A stretch of 64,000 nt of DNA. It comes from Pirellula staleyi DSM 6068 (GTDB taxonomy: Bacteria > Planctomycetota > Planctomycetia > Pirellulales > Pirellulaceae). Position numbers and translations under genes: made by a program. Below, in pieces: positions 7,309 to 15,808 of this stretch. The stretch lies in the NCBI GenBank assembly GCA_945875845.1, contig CAMCMB010000028.1:1-64000 (forward strand), in the 5' to 3' direction. Below the pieces are notes generated by a model. The model searched no databases. It was not told the DNA's origin and saw nothing but the letters and a program-made list of their open reading frames with translations. Within the stretch, counting starts at the first letter, position 1; every line of letters begins with the position of its first letter.

Positions 7309-9177
7309 ATGCCCGATTTGATCGCTCAAGGGCCAACTCCCTCGGATCGTTGGCGCCGCCCTTTGCCGAAAGAAGGCTCGGGACAAGGTTCCATCGTGCT
7401 TGGTAGAACCGCGGTCGGATGGTCGGTTCCATGGGATGACCGAATTTCTCGCAACCATGTCAGCCTGACATGGAACGGTTCACGTCTTGAAGTCGCAAGG
7501 CACGTGGATGCTCGCAATCCTGTTTTCCACAAAGGACTGCGACAAGAAGTATTCGAAATTGGTATCGGCGATCACTTTGTCATCGGGCAAACCACGTTTA
7601 GCCTCGTCGACCAACGTGTGCGCATGCTTTCGCAATCCGATGAAGCCCCAGCGTTGACTGAGCAGTCGTACGCCCCAAATCAATTGCGCCAGGCTCGCTA
7701 TCGCGACGCTGACCGACGCATCGAAGTCCTGAGCCGCGTCCCTGAGATCATCTCAAGCAGCAGCAGCGATGAGGAGATGTGTGTTCGCGTCGTAAATGTT
7801 CTGATGCAGGGGATTCAACAAGCAGGCTTTGTTGCCATCGTTGCCGATCAACGTGACAGTGGGTTCCATTCAACCTCTTTTAACTCGGCGATTACCAAAG
7901 GCAAGGGACTCAGCGAGTCGAATGACTTTGGAATACGGCTCTTGCATTGGGATGCTCGAAATCTGACCGGGCATCAGTTCTCGCCATCGGCTCAGCTTAT
8001 CCAACAGGCAACCACGAGCCGCGAGAGCGTGTTGCATGTTTGGAGTCGAGCCATCGACGCAACTCAAGCATTCTTTACTCAAAGCGAGAATGTAGACTGG
8101 GCATTTTGCACCCCCATTAACAGCGAGTCCTGTCCAGGATGGGCCATCTATGTGGCGGGCGACTTTGCGAATTTGCATCCTCAGAACGCGAGGGACGCTA
8201 CCGCTGCGATCACGGTGGACTTGCAGGATGATCTCAAATTTACCGAGTTGACCGCGACCACGCTAGGCTCATTGCGTCAAACGCGAATGCTGCAGCGCCG
8301 GCAAGACTCCTTGCGCCCGTTCTTTGCACCCGTTGTTCAAGAAGCCCTTGCAACGCGTGATCCAGACGAAGTGCTTGCGCCGCGAGAGGCCAATGTATCC
8401 GTCTTGTTCTGCGATTTGCGAGGTTTTTCCAGACAAAGCGAGGAGTCCGGCGACAAGCTCTTGGAATTATTGCGGCGTGTAAGCGATGCGTTAGGGGTCA
8501 TGACGCACCACATACTCGATCGAAACGGTGTCGTTGGGGATTTTCATGGGGATGCCGCGATGGGTTTTTGGGGGTGGCCACTTGAGCAAAAAAGTTCGGT
8601 GCTGCAAGCCGCACAAGCTGCCTTGGCAATTCGAGCGGAGTTTGAGGCTGCTTCGGCAATCGAGAAACATCCGCTGGCGGGTTTCCGAGCAGGTCTCGGT
8701 ATCGCAACCGGCAAAGCCGTTGCGGGTCGCATTGGAACGGTCGATCAAGTCAAAGTGACGGTCTTTGGACCCGTGGTCAATCTGGCATCGCGTCTGGAGA
8801 GCATGACGAAACAATTGCGAGCCCCCATCTTGATCGACGAAGCGACGGCGAGCCGTGTGCGAAGCGAAGTCGCACCCCATATTGCTCGCACACGCCGAGT
8901 GGCGCGAGTATTGCCCATGGGGATGACAACGCCGCTAATGGTGAGTGAATTGTTGCCGCCCGAAGGCCCGAACGAATTGCTGACCAACGCACATATTTTG
9001 GCTTATGAAAAGGCGTTGGATGGATTGCAAGACGGGAACTGGAGCGAAGCGTTTCGATTGTTGCACCAAGTACCGGCTGAAGATCGGGTGAAGGATTTCT
9101 TAACGGTCTTCATCGCTCAGCATGGGCGCACGGCCCCACCGGATTGGCAAGGATTCATAAGGCTGCCCGAAAAATGA
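7309..9177 (+). CDS. FHA-GAF-class III nucleotidyl cyclase
   Basis: A 622-residue cytoplasmic signalling protein. Residues about 27-99 form an FHA domain (phosphothreonine-binding; core ISRNHVSLTWNGSRLEV). Residues about 130-310 are GAF-like. Residues about 361-545 form a class III cyclase domain. The metal-binding aspartates are present: D369 in LFCDLRGFS and D415 in FHGDAAMGF. The transition-state residues N491 and R495 are present in VVNLASRLES. However, the position normally occupied by the substrate-selecting Lys is D411 and the second selecting position (after FG) is P488, so substrate choice (ATP, GTP or other) cannot be predicted. The C-terminal 70 residues are helical. The gene overlaps the next by four bases (ATGA), which suggests coupled translation with the YdcF-like protein. 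Confidence 0.85.
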   Translation: MPDLIAQGPTPSDRWRRPLPKEGSGQGSIVLGRTAVGWSVPWDDRISRNHVSLTWNGSRLEVARHVDARNPVFHKGLRQEVFEIGIGDHFVIGQTTFSLVDQRVRMLSQSDEAPALTEQSYAPNQLRQARYRDADRRIEVLSRVPEIISSSSSDEEMCVRVVNVLMQGIQQAGFVAIVADQRDSGFHSTSFNSAITKGKGLSESNDFGIRLLHWDARNLTGHQFSPSAQLIQQATTSRESVLHVWSRAIDATQAFFTQSENVDWAFCTPINSESCPGWAIYVAGDFANLHPQNARDATAAITVDLQDDLKFTELTATTLGSLRQTRMLQRRQDSLRPFFAPVVQEALATRDPDEVLAPREANVSVLFCDLRGFSRQSEESGDKLLELLRRVSDALGVMTHHILDRNGVVGDFHGDAAMGFWGWPLEQKSSVLQAAQAALAIRAEFEAASAIEKHPLAGFRAGLGIATGKAVAGRIGTVDQVKVTVFGPVVNLASRLESMTKQLRAPILIDEATASRVRSEVAPHIARTRRVARVLPMGMTTPLMVSELLPPEGPNELLTNAHILAYEKALDGLQDGNWSEAFRLLHQVPAEDRVKDFLTVFIAQHGRTAPPDWQGFIRLPEK

Positions 9178-10070
9178 TGCGTTCTCAGTCCGAGTCGGAT
9201 GTTGCGTTCTCTGAGTTGAAGCCGAGTTGGATCAAGCCTGTGGTCTGGATCGGGTTCTGTACGGTACTCCTGCCGCTGACAACGACCGCCATGTTGAGCG
9301 GCAAGAGTTCTACGGAAAAAATGCTAACAGGCATGGTTCAGCCGTTGTTCGTGGCGATTGTGGCAGCAATGGCGATCGGAGCGACGTTGCTACGTCGCGG
9401 TGAGCGGCCAATGGGTTGGTTGCTATTGATAGGTGCTTGTATCCTATGGTTCATTAGCAGCGGCATGGTAGTCAATCGCGTTTTCTTGTATTGGGAATCG
9501 AGATTCGTGTCGGTCGAACCGTCCGCCGTTGAGCCATTCGACTACGTTGTGGTTCTTGGAGGTGGAACTGGGATAGCTCCCGATGGACGTGCGCAATTCG
9601 CGGGAGCAGGTGATCGAGTTGGGTATGCCGCGCAGCTTTTCCTGGCGGGCAAGGCAAAGAATCTGGTTACGACCGGTGACACGCTTGTTTTGACAGGGAT
9701 CTTGGCCCGCAAATTTGAAGCGAAGTATGATCCAAGCGAACAAACACGACAGATTTGGAAAGAACTTGGAATTCCCGAGGACGCGATCTTCGAACTCCCA
9801 GGTCAAAATACGTGGTCTGAAATGGCCGCTTTGAAAGAACATCCAGAATGGTGGAAGGGCAAGCGATGCGGACTCCTCACGAGTGCCTTTCACATGCCGC
9901 GCGCGTTGAAGTTGGCGGAGCGAGCAGGGGTTCAAGTCTCACCAATAGGTGCAGACTATCGAGCTGGAAAAGGGCATTTCATGATCAGTGATCTCGTGCC
10001 GGATATAGGCCATCTGGAGCGACTGCAGATCCTCATCAAGGAGTGGATTGGAATGACGGTTGGTCGCTAA
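9174..10070 (+). CDS. YdcF/SanA-like (DUF218) membrane protein
   Basis: Starting at ATG 9174, which overlaps the cyclase stop as ATGA, the product has 298 residues. An upstream ATG at 9144 would add ten residues. Three hydrophobic segments occur in the first 110 residues (around 19-41, 53-73 and 80-101). They are followed by a DUF218 domain beginning DYVVVLGGGTG. The family typically retains an acidic and His-rich pocket after this glycine motif; here the motif TWSEMAALKEH and LLTSAFHMPRAL fit the usual later elements. In E. coli, members (SanA, ElyC, YdcF) affect envelope or peptidoglycan processes, but the chemistry is unknown. Predicted membrane-anchored with the domain in the periplasm. 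Coupling to the cyclase is the notable feature. Confidence 0.8.
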   Translation: MMRSQSESDVAFSELKPSWIKPVVWIGFCTVLLPLTTTAMLSGKSSTEKMLTGMVQPLFVAIVAAMAIGATLLRRGERPMGWLLLIGACILWFISSGMVVNRVFLYWESRFVSVEPSAVEPFDYVVVLGGGTGIAPDGRAQFAGAGDRVGYAAQLFLAGKAKNLVTTGDTLVLTGILARKFEAKYDPSEQTRQIWKELGIPEDAIFELPGQNTWSEMAALKEHPEWWKGKRCGLLTSAFHMPRALKLAERAGVQVSPIGADYRAGKGHFMISDLVPDIGHLERLQILIKEWIGMTVGR

Positions 10071-10071
10071 G

Positions 10072-10564
10072 GCGGCGCTGGGCGGCGCTGCGGCCAGGGT
10101 TATGTAAGCCTGTTGGGCTAGGAATACGAACCGTGCGTGCTAACAAACGCTGGTCCGTGATGCTTGGCGGATCCATTTCGTTTGGGCGTTTGGAATTCGC
10201 CCAGAATGGGGCAGCAACAGCTTAGCCCAGGGCAGAGCGAAGCGCCGCCCTGGGTCCAATGCTGGGTCGCGTAATTCGCGTGTCGAATAGGATAAACGGT
10301 ACGTGTGGGAATGACGGTTCCGTTTAGCCCCTTCAGGGCAATTCGCACCTTTTTTGCATGGCGACCCAGGGCGGCGCTGCGCTCTGCCCTGGGCTAGGTT
10401 GTGTAAGCCCGTTGGGCTATCAAAGCCGTTAGCCCTGCGGGCTAACGCAAACCTAGGGCGTTGCTGTCTACCTAGGGCGTTGCTGTCTACCTAGGGCGTT
10501 GCTGTTACAATGCGTAGTGAGTCCCAGCCTGACTACTTTTCCACACTCCCAGAAGTGTTACTCG
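10072..10564. repeat. Repeat-rich intergenic region
   Basis: This gene-free stretch holds several planctomycete-style repeats. A 33-base element (tagcccagggcagagcgaag, continuing cgccgccctgggt) at about 10222-10254 recurs inverted at 10365-10397, so the two can pair across about 110 bases. A related G/C-rich unit starts at 10074, and the motif taagcctgttgggcta (about 10103) recurs as taagcccgttgggcta near 10405. These are probably dispersed noncoding repeats rather than regulatory sites. Confidence 0.6.
10452..10506 (+). repeat. Three tandem copies of a 19-base unit
   Basis: The unit cctagggcgttgctgtcta occurs at 10452-10470 and 10471-10489, and nearly completely at 10490-10506, where it runs into the region before the SbcC-like gene. 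The first two copies are identical, so the expansion is recent. Confidence 0.85.
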
Positions 10565-11884
10565 ATGATTTGCAAAATTGCGCTTTCCAATTTTATGGCT
10601 CATGCGCGTACCGAGCTTCATCTGGCGGAAGGACTCACCGTGCTTGTCGGCCCCAACAATATTGGGAAGAGCACCATCGCAGTCGCTCTAAAAATTTTGG
10701 CTCGCAATTCAAACTCGAACTTTGTCATGCAGCACGACCAAAAGGAATGCTCGATTTCCGTCGAAACGAGTGAGGGTCATTCCATTCAGTGGATCAAACG
10801 CAAAAGCCCTAGCTACATTATCAACGGCCAAACCAAAGATCGACTTGGGAGAGGTGGAACGCCGCCAGAACTCGACGAAACCCTACGTCTTGCCCCAGTC
10901 GAATTTGAAGACAAAGATTTCGATCCGCATTTTGGGGACCAAAAGTCCCCTATTTTTCTAATCAATCGGTCGCCAAGCCAGATCGCACAGTTCTTTTCGA
11001 CCACTTCGGATGCCGAGCGGCTCGTTGCCATGCAGCGTCTGCATCAACGCAAGCGTTCCGAGGCTCAAGCTCAGGCCAAACTATTAACAGAACAAAACGA
11101 ATCCATTCAGAAATGGATCGATGCGCTAGTGGATGTTCCATTTCTTGAACAACAAATGGGGAGTTTGGAGCGCGACGGAGAATCACTTATCCAATTCGAG
11201 CGTGAGATCGCTCAACTTGAGGCTCACGTTCAACGCGTTGCCGGTCTTACGATCGACCAACGACGCGAGGCGCATCGTATGTCTTGTCTTCAAGATTTGG
11301 AAGTCACTCCAACGCTACACCCGACCGAGTACTTGGCGAGCATCGTCGCTAGCTGGCACCTGAGTTCCACCAACCAATCCTGCTTTGCCGAAACGCGGAA
11401 CATTTTGATTGAAGTTGAGCCCGTACCGACCGTTGAGAATGTTGCTCCACTCGCAGAATCCACTGCACAGATCGAACGTTTCCATCGCGAGGTCGCATTC
11501 TGGAGCGAGTGCTTCCAGTTGCAATCCGAACTGGGTTCGCCCCCTTGTCTTGACTTGCGCACGGACGAGCTGCAAAAGCGAATTCAGGTGCTGGACGAGA
11601 CGACTCGCGACTTCGAGAAAACCAACTTGCTGGTAACGGTACTTGATCCACTTACGCAGGTGGCACCTGCTGCAACGATCGAGCCACTTGAAGATACCAT
11701 CAAGCGATGTTCGGAAATGCAAAGGTATCTTTCCGACACTTCTTCGACGCTTGAGCAAGTTCGAAGGACGATCGAGCAACTCGATGCAGAAGCGTCCGCT
11801 TGGCTCGAAACAGATCCCGTTTGCAGTACTTGCGGAGCGAAGATCACTCCAGACTCAATTCTATTTTCCTCCCGTGAGCATTAG
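10565..11884 (+). CDS. SbcC/Rad50-like AAA ATPase, N-terminal half ending after a zinc-hook motif
   Basis: Starting at ATG 10565 the product has 439 residues; a further in-frame ATG at 10499 lies in the repeats and was rejected. The N-terminus is a Rad50/SMC-type head with Walker A at residues 29-37 (GPNNIGKST) in the usual context SNFMAHARTELHL. A Q-loop-like region follows (FGDQKSPIFLIN), then about 250 residues of coiled coil. The protein ends 16 residues after a CxxC motif (DPVCSTCGAKI, C420 and C423), which is where the zinc hook sits in the middle of Rad50/SbcC. The second coiled coil and the C-terminal head with signature, Walker B and D-loop are absent, and no continuation is found in the 3' sequence. 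The adjacent SbcD/Mre11-like gene starts 9 bases later, so the pair likely works together in DNA end processing. Confidence 0.75.
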   Translation: MICKIALSNFMAHARTELHLAEGLTVLVGPNNIGKSTIAVALKILARNSNSNFVMQHDQKECSISVETSEGHSIQWIKRKSPSYIINGQTKDRLGRGGTPPELDETLRLAPVEFEDKDFDPHFGDQKSPIFLINRSPSQIAQFFSTTSDAERLVAMQRLHQRKRSEAQAQAKLLTEQNESIQKWIDALVDVPFLEQQMGSLERDGESLIQFEREIAQLEAHVQRVAGLTIDQRREAHRMSCLQDLEVTPTLHPTEYLASIVASWHLSSTNQSCFAETRNILIEVEPVPTVENVAPLAESTAQIERFHREVAFWSECFQLQSELGSPPCLDLRTDELQKRIQVLDETTRDFEKTNLLVTVLDPLTQVAPAATIEPLEDTIKRCSEMQRYLSDTSSTLEQVRRTIEQLDAEASAWLETDPVCSTCGAKITPDSILFSSREH

Positions 11885-11892
11885 GAAACTCA

Positions 11893-13008
11893 ATGAATTC
11901 AGTGGATCAAAATACCTCGCCGCACGTAGTGGAATCGAATCAAGCTGACATCATTTATGTTACGGTCAACGAAAAAAGATTTTCTGGATTGTTGTTTATT
12001 GGTGACCCTCACATCGAAGGGCGAACGCCGGGTTTTCGAAAGGATTACTACCCCGAAACCATTCTGAACAAGTTGCAATGGTGCGTTGAATACGCCATGG
12101 AGCATGACTTGCAGCCGATTCTACTTGGCGACATTTTTGACAAACCTCGCGACAATCCCAACTGGATCATCTCGCGTTTGCTAGACATTTTGGCAGACTG
12201 CACCATTCCGACGATCTTTGGTAACCACGACTGCGCGAATCCGCAGATGGATGAAAACGACACCTTAACCCTTTTGGCCAAGGCAGGTGTCGTGCAATTG
12301 CTCGACTCGCATCATCTCTGGGCTTGTCGTATCGAAGGCCGAACCGTGATGGTTGGCGGATCGCCCTATCGACACCCCATTCCAAGCGCCTGGTCACTTC
12401 CCGATCAGAATGTGGTACTCATGAATGAGACTCGTTCCCAACTCTCGGAACCAGACCAGGCAAGTTGGATTTGCTCTCGGACCAAGCCAGGATTAACGGT
12501 ATGGCTCACGCACCATGACTTGACATTCCCTAACCCCCATGAAGCGGTCGTCACGCAGATGAATGAACTGCCTGGCATCGACTACATTATCAACGGTCAT
12601 ATTCATCGACGGGCTTCTGCGGCCGTTGTTCGAGGGCAGACAACTTGGGTCAATCCGGGCAATATCGCTCGCCGATCTCGAACCGATTCCATCCGTGGTC
12701 ATGTTCCAGCCGTATTGAGAATGGACATTGCATCCGATGGACAGTGGCTCCACTACGTGAATGTTCCTCATCAGAGCGCGGACGCGGTCTTTTACGATCT
12801 CGAGTCGCTGAAAACAGAAGAGGCCGAGCACGAACAATCGAGCTTTGTGACCGGGTTGGCGATGTTGCAAACGCGAAAGACGGATTCAGGTGCTGGCTTG
12901 ATGCAGTTCCTGAAAGAGAATGTTGCGCAATTCGACGAAGACGTCGCAGCTGAGATTTTGAACTTGGCCAATGCCGTGCTACTCGTTCCTGAATGGGACC
13001 CCAACTAG
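11893..13008 (+). CDS. SbcD/Mre11-like metallophosphoesterase
   Basis: A 371-residue protein with all calcineurin-like phosphoesterase motifs in order: D38-x-H40 (GDPHIEG), G79-D80-x-x-D83 (LLGDIFD), N111-H112-D113 (FGNHDC), a His pair at 207-208 (LTHHDL) and G235-H236-x-H238 (NGHIHRR). These bind two metal ions and cut phosphodiesters; in SbcD and Mre11 the partner ATPase opens DNA ends for this nuclease. About 100 residues follow the catalytic core, as in Mre11 family members that contact Rad50. The gene starts 9 bases after the SbcC-like ATPase. Its TAG stop overlaps the opposing TAG of the DUF1559 gene within a shared CTAG. Other calcineurin-like enzymes have the same motifs, so the SbcD assignment depends on the neighbour. 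Confidence 0.85.
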   Translation: MNSVDQNTSPHVVESNQADIIYVTVNEKRFSGLLFIGDPHIEGRTPGFRKDYYPETILNKLQWCVEYAMEHDLQPILLGDIFDKPRDNPNWIISRLLDILADCTIPTIFGNHDCANPQMDENDTLTLLAKAGVVQLLDSHHLWACRIEGRTVMVGGSPYRHPIPSAWSLPDQNVVLMNETRSQLSEPDQASWICSRTKPGLTVWLTHHDLTFPNPHEAVVTQMNELPGIDYIINGHIHRRASAAVVRGQTTWVNPGNIARRSRTDSIRGHVPAVLRMDIASDGQWLHYVNVPHQSADAVFYDLESLKTEEAEHEQSSFVTGLAMLQTRKTDSGAGLMQFLKENVAQFDEDVAAEILNLANAVLLVPEWDPN

Positions 13009-13949
13009 TCGTTCAACGAAAAAATTTCCGAACCGGAACGTGTGCCGGCCGCGCTCCAAATAGACAGTTCGATAGCATCTGAGATGACTTGAACATGACC
13101 ATCTGCAAATACCGATTGGATCAAGCCAGTGTGACGAGAGCTGTACCCAAGCTCGATGTCTTCGATGAAGGTGAGTGGGCCCAATTTCCATGAATTGATT
13201 TTGATGGCGGTTGACCCAAGAGCTTCCGACATCTCACTAGTCCCCATGCCCGGCGAACCAATGCACCAATGGTCGATGATCTGAGGAGCACCGTTATTGT
13301 CTGGACCTGTGACGCCCGGTAGGAAAAGCGATTCCCCTACCAAGACTGTTTGGCTCAGGCCGTCCGCGAAATCGCGATGACGTGTTTGACTGTTGGTATA
13401 GAGCGATCCATCTAAGTTCAAATCTCCCATTAGCTTGCCTGAACCGGTTTCGTTTTGGACAAGCCCGGTTGCGCAGCCCAAATAGGTGCAGGTAGCCCGA
13501 TCCTCTACGAATTGAGGGTACTTTTCGGGAGCATTGGAAGAAGGGCATCGAAACATCGGAAGATTGCTTTGCAAGGCTTTGACATTCGGCAAGAAGCTGT
13601 CCCATGGCTGATTTGGATCGATGGAATTTCTCAGGTTTGTTTGTTCTAGAAAGGGCAACAATTCTCCGCTCCAAAAAAAACGATTCGAGTCGGATAAGGC
13701 CTTTGACGTCCAACATCCTGTCGGAAGTTTTCTATTGACATCCTCGTAAAGGAGCGCTGCCAGTCCAATCTGCTTCAGGTTGTTGGCGCATTGAAGCCTT
13801 CTCGCGGTTTCGCGAGCAGCTTGGACAGCGGGTAACAGCAGAGAGACCAAAATAGCGATGATGGCAATCACAACCAGCAATTCGACGAGCGACATGCCGC
13901 TGACTCGCCGAAAATTAAACGATTGCTTCCGCTTCAATTCGAACGTCAT
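13005..13949 (-). CDS. DUF1559 family prepilin-like protein
   Basis: A 314-residue protein with a type IV prepilin-like N-terminus: a basic leader, then [20 protein letters not shown] with Glu five residues after the processing glycine. A hydrophobic helix follows, then the conserved [20 protein letters not shown]. Near the C-terminus is the family hallmark H-x9-DG ([19 protein letters not shown]). DUF1559 proteins are abundant in planctomycetes, where each genome may have dozens; they are thought to be pseudopilins processed by a prepilin peptidase, with an unknown extracytoplasmic job. The gene is convergent with the SbcD-like gene, with overlapping stops in CTAG. It has no type II secretion neighbours here. 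Confidence 0.93.
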   Translation of the reverse strand: MTFELKRKQSFNFRRVSGMSLVELLVVIAIIAILVSLLLPAVQAARETARRLQCANNLKQIGLAALLYEDVNRKLPTGCWTSKALSDSNRFFWSGELLPFLEQTNLRNSIDPNQPWDSFLPNVKALQSNLPMFRCPSSNAPEKYPQFVEDRATCTYLGCATGLVQNETGSGKLMGDLNLDGSLYTNSQTRHRDFADGLSQTVLVGESLFLPGVTGPDNNGAPQIIDHWCIGSPGMGTSEMSEALGSTAIKINSWKLGPLTFIEDIELGYSSRHTGLIQSVFADGHVQVISDAIELSIWSAAGTRSGSEIFSLND

Positions 13950-14112
13950 GACCCGCGCCTCCGTCTTTAGAATGTTGCACCATTCTATAGCTTAGAAACT
14001 TCGGGGCGATGAAGTGCGCGAATCGTGTCGAAAAAAAGACTTTCGCAAGAATGTAGCCAATGCGATAGGCTTTGAACGGCTTTAGGCGGGCGGCAGTCCT
14101 TAGAGATGATCC

Positions 14113-15807
14113 CTATTTCGGGGGAGTGTTTGCTTCGTCTTTTTCCAAGGCATCCTTCGATTTCTCGATTTCGGCTGCTTCGATCATGGACTGAATCACT
14201 TTGGACTGCGCCACCGCCTCGTCTTCCATCCCAATGGCCCTGTACGCATCGACCATTTTTTTTCGTGTCGACAATCGACTTTTATCCTGACGGATGGTCA
14301 TTTCATATTTATTGATCGCCTCTTTGGGGCGATTGGCGATCATCAAAACGTCACCTAGCGAATCCAGGATTTCCGGCTTGCTGGGTGCTAAGCTTAAGGC
14401 TAATTGAAGCAGTTCAAATGGGCGATCGAGATCAGCGGGATTGGTACGTGCCAATGCCAACGCCAAGTTATTCATTGCGGAGGTGTTGCGAGCGTCCTTC
14501 TGTAAAGCCACTTCCCAATTTCGAATGGCTTCCTTGATATTTCCGGAACCGAAATATCCTTCGGCAAGGTACATGTATGCTTGAGCCACGACGATGTCTT
14601 GGTGAATTTGCTTTTTCAGGATATCAATCAGTTTCTTGGTCGATTGGATCCCCATCGGCAACAGCTTTGCGATTTCAATTGAAATGTTTGGGTTATCTGG
14701 AGCTGTTTCGGCCGCCTTTTCGAGCAATGCAATATCGGCACGAAAAGTGCCGTCTGGTTGCCTGGCTATGGATGCGACATAGTGCAAGAGTTGTATTTCT
14801 GAGAGTTCGCGAGCAAGAAGTGTTCGGTCAGGTTTATTGAATAGACCCTCAGTCAAAACGGTGGATGCCTTATCCAGTTTCCCCATCAGCCTCCAAACTT
14901 CGGCTATCGCGAGACGATCCGTGTCTTCTTCTTCCGATGTGTTCAGTTTGCGACCATAGTATTCTTCCACTGCATAAGCGCAGTCGCTAAGCCCTTTTTG
15001 ATTGCCGACTCGGGCATAGAGTCTGGCTAAATCTAGATTCAATTCTGGCTTGAGGAACGCGGCTTTCTGGGCAACCACAATGGCCTTCTGAGTTTCCCCC
15101 ACCTGCTCAAGCTGTCGAGAGTAGACCCGCATGAGTCGAACATCACCATTTTTCCAAGCAACGGCTTTCTCGAGGTCCGCGATCAATTGCGCCAACGATT
15201 TTTCGTCGAGGTATGCCCCTGAAGAAATCGAGCTTTTTGCCAACCAAGCGTTCGCTTGCGGAAAATCATATTTCTTGCCTTCTGCTAACAAACGCATTTC
15301 GTCGGTCGCCGCTTGAGGATTGCCATTGATGAAATAAATCAGTCCCAAACGATAGTGAGCGGTTTGGTTGTCTGCATTGATCGAAAGAATCCGCTTGCAA
15401 AGCAACTCGACCTGTTTTTTGGTCAGTTCTGAGGTAACGATCGCGGACTTAGGATCTGCTTGAGGTGGAGCAAGCCCAAGTTCCTTGCAGAAATCCGGCT
15501 CAATCAACTGATCACACGCTTTCTCCAGAGTGCTGGTGGAGCACACCTTCTCGCTTTCCACAAGGTAGCGCTGGACCTCGCCGTCCGCAGTGTGAAATTG
15601 CGAGAAGCCATAAACGATGTAAACACTGGCAACGAAAACTGCGGAGGGCAAATTCACTAAAAGAGATCGCCAACTGCGAGAGAATTTCCAGCCTCGCACA
15701 GCATCCAATAATCCACCCAACACTCCGATCGGATTGCGAACAACCTTGAAGATTTCTTTCACGAACCAAATGAAATTAGAAAAAAAAGGCATCGAGTTCG
15801 AACTCAT
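14113..15807 (-). CDS. Membrane-anchored tetratricopeptide-repeat protein
   Basis: ATG 15807 was chosen because AGGAG lies 8 bases upstream and the stop of the exosortase-like gene ends only one base away; a longer frame reaches 15834. The product has about 564 residues. A single transmembrane helix is seen near residue 50 (NLPSAVFVASVYIVYGFSQF). The rest, from about residue 130, is a helical solenoid with TPR-like repeats: the best units read AHYRLGLIYFINGNPQAATD, AYMYLAEGYFGSGNIKEAIR and LGDVLMIANRPKEAINKYEM. The last 40 residues are charged. TPR proteins act as docking scaffolds; the domain is probably extracytoplasmic. Its tight spacing with the exosortase-like gene suggests an operon and a role in surface-protein sorting. 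Confidence 0.85.
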   Translation of the reverse strand: MSSNSMPFFSNFIWFVKEIFKVVRNPIGVLGGLLDAVRGWKFSRSWRSLLVNLPSAVFVASVYIVYGFSQFHTADGEVQRYLVESEKVCSTSTLEKACDQLIEPDFCKELGLAPPQADPKSAIVTSELTKKQVELLCKRILSINADNQTAHYRLGLIYFINGNPQAATDEMRLLAEGKKYDFPQANAWLAKSSISSGAYLDEKSLAQLIADLEKAVAWKNGDVRLMRVYSRQLEQVGETQKAIVVAQKAAFLKPELNLDLARLYARVGNQKGLSDCAYAVEEYYGRKLNTSEEEDTDRLAIAEVWRLMGKLDKASTVLTEGLFNKPDRTLLARELSEIQLLHYVASIARQPDGTFRADIALLEKAAETAPDNPNISIEIAKLLPMGIQSTKKLIDILKKQIHQDIVVAQAYMYLAEGYFGSGNIKEAIRNWEVALQKDARNTSAMNNLALALARTNPADLDRPFELLQLALSLAPSKPEILDSLGDVLMIANRPKEAINKYEMTIRQDKSRLSTRKKMVDAYRAIGMEDEAVAQSKVIQSMIEAAEIEKSKDALEKDEANTPPK

Positions 15808-15808
15808 T

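Noticed and set aside
10118-10348. Frames of 60-76 codons within the repeat-rich region
   Set aside because: They are entirely made of palindromic repeat sequence.
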